From positions 1-24,843 of the IMG/VR virus record IMGVR_UViG_3300035182_000641: a DNA stretch of 24,843 nucleotides; one strand, written 5' to 3'. This stretch comes from a virus. This document shows, in pieces, positions 20,530 to 24,843 of the stretch. Numbering within the stretch: the stretch's first letter is position 1; each line of letters begins with the position of its first letter. The translations under genes and the position numbers were made by a program. The notes under the pieces were generated by a model. The model saw only the letters and a program-made list of their open reading frames with translations. It made no database searches and was not told the origin of the DNA.

Positions 20530-23049
20530 ATGCTCCCAACCCCACCCAGTATCCCCCGTGCCCTCCCGGCCCTTTCCACCCCCATCCTCGGCTCAGGGGG
20601 AAAGAGCGGAGGCGGGGGGGCCCACACACCCACGGAGGCATCCGACACCCTTAGATCCGTGGCATACGCCAAGGCCCTGGATCTCGTATCCGAAGGGCCC
20701 ATCGAGGGGCCTTCTCTCCCGGGTCTGCAGTGGATCACCCTGGACGGCACCCCCATTGAAAACCCGGACGGTACTTACAACTTCAAAGGGGTCAATGTGG
20801 CCTGGGTATCTGGTACCCAGTCCCAGGAGGTGATACCCGGGTTTGAAGATACTCAGAGCGAAGTATCGGACGGGCGTGAAGTGCTGTTTTCCACCCCCCG
20901 GGTGTTCACCATTGATGACCCCAACGCGAATTCAGTACGCGTCACCATCGGGTTTCCGCAGATGACTTCTCAGTCTTCCAACGGGGACATCAATGGTAAT
21001 ACTGTAACCATCTACATTGACGTTCAGACCAACGGGGCCGGGTACGTCCAAAAGATCTCCGATGTTGTCACCGGTAAGTGTACCTCGATGTACGAGAAGT
21101 CTTACCGCATCCCCCTCACCGGCACCGGGCCCTGGGACATCAAGGTATCCCGTAGTGCCGATGGAACGGGGGCCTCTGACCAGAAGCGCACCTACCTGAA
21201 CAGGTACACCAAGATCATCGATCAGAAGTTCACATACCCCAATTCCGCCATCATGGGTGTTCAGATCGATGCCTCCCAGTTGGACCGAATCCCGACTCGG
21301 GGCTATCGTCTGAAGCTTCTGAAAGTCCAGGTCCCTACCAACTACGACCCCATCGCCAGGACCTACACTGGGGTGTGGGATGGGACATTCAAAGTTGCTT
21401 GGACTGACAACCCCGCGTGGTGCTTCTACGACCTCGCCACAAACACCCGCTACGGGGCCGGGAAGTTCCTGGCTGGGAAGGTGGACAAATGGGCCATGTA
21501 CACCATCGCGAAGTACTGTGATGAATTGGTTCCTTGCGGCACCACGGGTGCCACTGCCCCCCGTTTCCGGTGCAATGCCTACTTCCAAACCTCCGAGAAG
21601 GCCTACCAGGTACTCGCCAATCTGGCCTCCGTATTCCGTGGGATGATCTACAGCGCCTCTGGCATTGCAACCTGTGTGCAGGACGCCCCCTCTGACCCCG
21701 TCGCGGTCTTCACCAGCGCGAACGTGCGGGGGAAGTTTGTATACACCGGGAGTCCTCTCACCCAGCGACATTCCGTCGCTCTGGTGAAGTGGGTTGATCC
21801 AAACAATGGATTCAAAGAGAAGACCCTCTACGTGGAGGATACCGAATCCAGAAAGCGGTACGGGTACAACCCTACCAACATCACCGCCATCGCCTGCACT
21901 GACATCTACCAGGCCTACCGCGTGGGTGTATGGGCTCTTGCTTCCGAAAGAACGGAAGCGGAGATGGTAACCTTCCAGACCGACCTCATCGGGTCCGTCC
22001 TGACGCCTGGAGCCATCTTCCAGATCCAGGACCCGGATCGCGCCGGAAAATCCTTGGGCGGTCGGGTGCGGTCCGCCACCACCACCGCCGTCACCATTGA
22101 CCGGGAAGTGGTCATCGAGAACGGCAAGACTTACACCATGGTGACCATGCTTCCGGACGGGACCCCCGTGTCCCAGGCCATCAACAACCCCCCGGGGCCC
22201 ACTCAGATACTCACTGTGTCCACCCCCCTTGCCTCGGCCCCCGTGTCAGGGGCGGTGTGGGCCCTGTCCGTGAGTGATCTGGCCTTGACTACCTGGAGGC
22301 TGTTGTCTGTGAACGAAAAGTTCACAGACACGGAGATGTACTACGAGATCGAGGCCGTGGCCCATAACCCGTCAAAGTATGACTTTGTTGACCTGGGCAA
22401 GGACATGGTGACTCCCAACACCACGTCCATCCCAGTAGTACTCACCCCCTCCGGGATCACCATCTCTGAGTACCAGATTCGGAGGGGTGTGGGTACCGCT
22501 ACCGTCCTGGCTGTCGCGTGGAATTTCCAAAAAGACGCACGGAAATACTCCGTCCAGTACCGAAAGGACAACGGTAACTGGATGAATGTTGATGACACCA
22601 CGATTAATCATATCGAGGTAATAGGCATCCCTAATGGGGTGTACGATGTACGGGTGGTGGCGCACTATGATGGGGGGCTCTGCTCTCAGGCGGGTACGGC
22701 TACCTACACCGTGCTCGGCCTGATGGTCCCACCGGCCACACCCACCGGGTTCTCCGCCACCATCAATACCTTCGGCATCCTTCTAAAGTGGAACGAGAAC
22801 CCTGAGGTGGATATTGATTCCTACGAGCTTAGACAAGGCACGGACTGGGCCACCGGTACGCTAATCACCAATCTGAAGTCCACCAGCTACCAGTGGGAGC
22901 TCCAGGCCCTGGGTAGTTATAACTTGATGCTTAAAGCAATCGATACCAGCGGGAATTATTCCACTAACCCGGCCACCCTCCCCGTGGCCCCTTCCGTGAC
23001 CACCCCCGCCAGTATTACCATGACTGTATCCAGTACCAAGCCTGCGTGA
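20530..23049 (+). CDS. J: Tail tip / central fibre protein J-like
   Basis: 839 residues. The start has GGAGG before ATG 20530. Residues 22-60 hold the gpJ hallmark (GGKSGGGGAHTPTEASDTLR, then VAYAKALDLVSEGPIEGP). The middle has tail-tip domains around YANAVAREYLANV-type AYQVLANLASVFRGMIYSAS, and from about residue 640 there are FN3-like repeats (KYSVQYRKDNGNWMNV, GVYDVRVVAHYDGG; PTGFSATINTFGILLKWNEN). Lambda J is 1132 residues, so this one ends early after its FN3 domains. The next gene is in the same reading frame seven codons later, and may be its missing C-terminal half. It is the receptor-contacting tail tip base. Confidence 0.9.
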   Translation: MLPTPPSIPRALPALSTPILGSGGKSGGGGAHTPTEASDTLRSVAYAKALDLVSEGPIEGPSLPGLQWITLDGTPIENPDGTYNFKGVNVAWVSGTQSQEVIPGFEDTQSEVSDGREVLFSTPRVFTIDDPNANSVRVTIGFPQMTSQSSNGDINGNTVTIYIDVQTNGAGYVQKISDVVTGKCTSMYEKSYRIPLTGTGPWDIKVSRSADGTGASDQKRTYLNRYTKIIDQKFTYPNSAIMGVQIDASQLDRIPTRGYRLKLLKVQVPTNYDPIARTYTGVWDGTFKVAWTDNPAWCFYDLATNTRYGAGKFLAGKVDKWAMYTIAKYCDELVPCGTTGATAPRFRCNAYFQTSEKAYQVLANLASVFRGMIYSASGIATCVQDAPSDPVAVFTSANVRGKFVYTGSPLTQRHSVALVKWVDPNNGFKEKTLYVEDTESRKRYGYNPTNITAIACTDIYQAYRVGVWALASERTEAEMVTFQTDLIGSVLTPGAIFQIQDPDRAGKSLGGRVRSATTTAVTIDREVVIENGKTYTMVTMLPDGTPVSQAINNPPGPTQILTVSTPLASAPVSGAVWALSVSDLALTTWRLLSVNEKFTDTEMYYEIEAVAHNPSKYDFVDLGKDMVTPNTTSIPVVLTPSGITISEYQIRRGVGTATVLAVAWNFQKDARKYSVQYRKDNGNWMNVDDTTINHIEVIGIPNGVYDVRVVAHYDGGLCSQAGTATYTVLGLMVPPATPTGFSATINTFGILLKWNENPEVDIDSYELRQGTDWATGTLITNLKSTSYQWELQALGSYNLMLKAIDTSGNYSTNPATLPVAPSVTTPASITMTVSSTKPA

Positions 23050-23055
23050 GGTCTG

Positions 23056-24843
23056 ATGCGCCAGATTATGATTGATGACCAGGGGGGAGTCGGGACCGGG
23101 GGGGGCTCCGGGGGTGGAAGTCCTTCCCTTCTGATACCGAAGTATTTGGATGTCAACTGGACCCACACGGACGCCACCCCCTGGGCACAAAAGGGTTTCC
23201 GTCTTGTATTTTATACTGGCGCAGACCCCAACGACAGCAGCAAGTACTTAGTTCTGCCCATCGAGCTCGGACCGTCGGAGCGCAGGTACGTTCAGAAGGT
23301 CACCGTTCCGTCCAGCACCACCGTCATGGCGGCCATCCAGGCCACTTACCTCAACGGGAACGAGTCTTCCTGGAGGGTGCTGGGTGGTTCTGTGGTCGTG
23401 GACCCCGATACTGTGGTGGTGGGCACACAAGCAGGTGTGGATGCAGCAGCCGCTGCAGCCGCAACCGCCCAGACCACTGCCAACAACGCGGCTTCTGCCG
23501 CTGCTGCCGCACAGACCGCCGCTAATAACGCTCAGGCTTCCGCCAATACCGCTAACACGGCCCTCGCTAACATCGCTTCGGATAACATTCTCAGTCCCAG
23601 TGAAAAGCCTGCGGCGGTGTTGGATTACACGAACATCACGAACGAGCAGGCTGGTATTGACGCTCAGGCCGACGCCTACGGGGTAAGTCGCACGTCTTAC
23701 GATGCCGCTGTTTCGGCTCTGACTTCCTACCTTGGAACACTGCCTGGCTGGAATGTTATTCCCGGCTCCGACGTGGCTATCACGGGAACCACCTTCCGGC
23801 AGAAGTTTGCCGATGTGTATTCCACCAGACAGGCTCTTCTAAATGCGATCTATGCGAAGGCAAAGTCTCTAGCAGATGCGGCACAGAGTGGGGTCATCGT
23901 CCCAAATCCAAACTTTGACCAAGACATGGGCTCCACTTGGCCCAACATGACGCAGATAGCTGCAGGAGCGGCTCCCGCAGGGTGCCCCACGCCATTCTGT
24001 GGTCGAGCACAGTCGCGGGATCAAATTGCCACGCCCAGATTCCCTGTTACCCCCGGGGCGCAGATCTATTACGAGGCGTGGATTGACACGACACAGACCA
24101 CCAATACGGCATCATTTGGTTTGTATTTCCGGGATGCCGCTGGCAATCTTTTCTCCCCCACCTACACCGCCTCAGCCCCCGCCGGATCAGCATGGGCGAA
24201 GCGAAGTTCAACCTTAACGGTCCCGGCGGGGGCCGTGTCCGCCCATTGCTTCTGCCAGATCGATGCAGTCTCATCCTTCGGCAGCGCCTACTTCACCGGG
24301 CTGCGGGTGAGTGAGGGCATACCGGCCCAGACTGCCGCTGCTGCCGCTCAGACCGCCGCTAATAACGCTCAGGCTTCCGCCAATACCGCTAACACGGCCC
24401 TCGCTAACATCGCTTCGGATAACATTCTCAGTCCCAGTGAAAAGCCTGCGGCGGTGTTGGATTACACGAACATCACAAACGAGCAAGCCGGAATTGATGC
24501 CCAGGCAGATGCCTACAGTGTAAGTCGCACGTCTTACGATGCCGCTGTTTCGGCTCTGACTTCCTACCTCGGAACACTACCTGGCTGGAATGACATCCCC
24601 GGCTCCGATGTGGCTATCACGGGAACCACCTTCCGGCAGAAGTTTGCCGATGTGTATTCCACCAGACAGGCTCTTCTGAATGCGATCTACGCGAAGGCAA
24701 AGTCTATAGCGGATGCAGCTAACGATCTCGCTGGCTCAACTATCAAGCCGATTCTCTTCAAAGACTTCTCCGGTGGCCTTCCCTACGGTGTCACATTCCC
24801 AGGCACCGTCGCATCGAGTGACAATGGGACGACCACGACAATC
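23056..24843 (+). CDS. Modular tail fibre protein, 3' end beyond window
   Basis: Open from ATG 23056 to the right edge (596 codons, no stop). GAGGT lies four bases upstream of the ATG. Order: Gly-rich start (about 10-25), an FN3-like domain (YLDVNWTHTDATPW), an Ala-rich coiled coil, then repeat R1 (about 148-276) with ASDNILSPSEKPAAVLDYTN and YSTRQALLNAIYAKAKS, a jelly-roll/carbohydrate-binding-like unit (about 277-426: VPNPNFDQDMGSTWPNM, YYEAWIDTTQTTNTASFGLY, FFTGLRVSE-type end), then repeat R2, nearly identical to R1. The 'SD..LS..EK...' module is common in phage fibres with gpJ-like ends. The carbohydrate-binding-like unit probably recognises the host surface. Same reading frame as the J-like gene. 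Confidence 0.85.
   Translation, partial: MRQIMIDDQGGVGTGGGSGGGSPSLLIPKYLDVNWTHTDATPWAQKGFRLVFYTGADPNDSSKYLVLPIELGPSERRYVQKVTVPSSTTVMAAIQATYLNGNESSWRVLGGSVVVDPDTVVVGTQAGVDAAAAAAATAQTTANNAASAAAAAQTAANNAQASANTANTALANIASDNILSPSEKPAAVLDYTNITNEQAGIDAQADAYGVSRTSYDAAVSALTSYLGTLPGWNVIPGSDVAITGTTFRQKFADVYSTRQALLNAIYAKAKSLADAAQSGVIVPNPNFDQDMGSTWPNMTQIAAGAAPAGCPTPFCGRAQSRDQIATPRFPVTPGAQIYYEAWIDTTQTTNTASFGLYFRDAAGNLFSPTYTASAPAGSAWAKRSSTLTVPAGAVSAHCFCQIDAVSSFGSAYFTGLRVSEGIPAQTAAAAAQTAANNAQASANTANTALANIASDNILSPSEKPAAVLDYTNITNEQAGIDAQADAYSVSRTSYDAAVSALTSYLGTLPGWNDIPGSDVAITGTTFRQKFADVYSTRQALLNAIYAKAKSIADAANDLAGSTIKPILFKDFSGGLPYGVTFPGTVASSDNGTTTTI
23497..23882 (+). repeat. 386-bp direct repeat in tail fibre gene, copy R1
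   Basis: About 94% identical to 24334-24719 (about 23 mismatches counted by eye), offset 837 bases = 279 codons, so in frame. A tract of about 127 bases from 23512 is identical in both copies. Mismatches are mostly synonymous. Confidence 0.95.
24334..24719 (+). repeat. 386-bp direct repeat in tail fibre gene, copy R2
   Basis: Second copy of the repeat at 23497-23882. The 451 bases between the copies (23883-24333) are unique and code for the jelly-roll-like unit. Amino-acid changes are few: Gly to Ser, Val to Asp, Leu to Ile. Confidence 0.95.

Noticed and set aside
1-24843. tRNA or rRNA genes
   Set aside because: No T-arm/cloverleaf pattern (GGTTCRANYCC with matching arms) was found on reading both strands.

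Overview
This window is the structural (late) half of a tailed double-stranded DNA phage or prophage with a long non-contractile, lambda-type tail, together with part of its early/control region. The sequence is GC-rich, and the genes use GGG, CCC and CTC codons heavily. The tail-tip genes are homologues of lambda M, L, K, I and J, which points to a siphovirus of a Gram-negative host, most simply a proteobacterium. No integrase, lysis gene, tRNA or host gene is visible, so free phage and prophage cannot be told apart.

Left part (1-4694). Small leftward genes: a lysine-rich KVKEP-repeat protein cut by the window edge, a zinc-ribbon/HNH-like protein whose HNH signature has been lost, and further right a leftward cluster of seven small genes (4184 down to 2426), the last four chained by stop/start overlaps. 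One rightward gene (1843-2478) looks like a PD-(D/E)XK nuclease. Between the leftward HNH-like gene and the rightward nuclease lie 1044 bases (799-1842) with no credible gene. They are packed with repeats: seven TGTCACA words, a duplicated 23-base word, a 16-base perfect palindrome, ten 10-base units in tandem, and then seven 22-23-base promoter-like units leading to the nuclease ribosome-binding site. A related element recurs just before the small terminase gene (4607-4627). I read these as the control and possibly replication-origin regions.

Right part (4695-24843). A single rightward block in classical order: small and large terminase, portal (DUF4055 type), scaffold, major capsid protein, two small head-associated proteins, head-tail connectors, tail terminator, tail tube, tail chaperone with a probable -1 frameshift extension, tape measure, M-, L-, K-, I- and J-like tail-tip proteins, and a long modular tail-fibre protein that runs off the right edge. 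Hairpins sit after the scaffold-proximal gap, capsid, decoration-like, small head and tail tube genes, and probably set the steps in expression of abundant structural proteins.

Most notable points: the I-like tail assembly protein carries a Gly-Gly-Ser linker and a complete C-terminal Hint (bacterial intein-like) domain ending in His-Asn; the last gene contains a 386-base in-frame duplication flanking a jelly-roll-like module; and the 1-kb divergent control region contains several unrelated repeat systems side by side.
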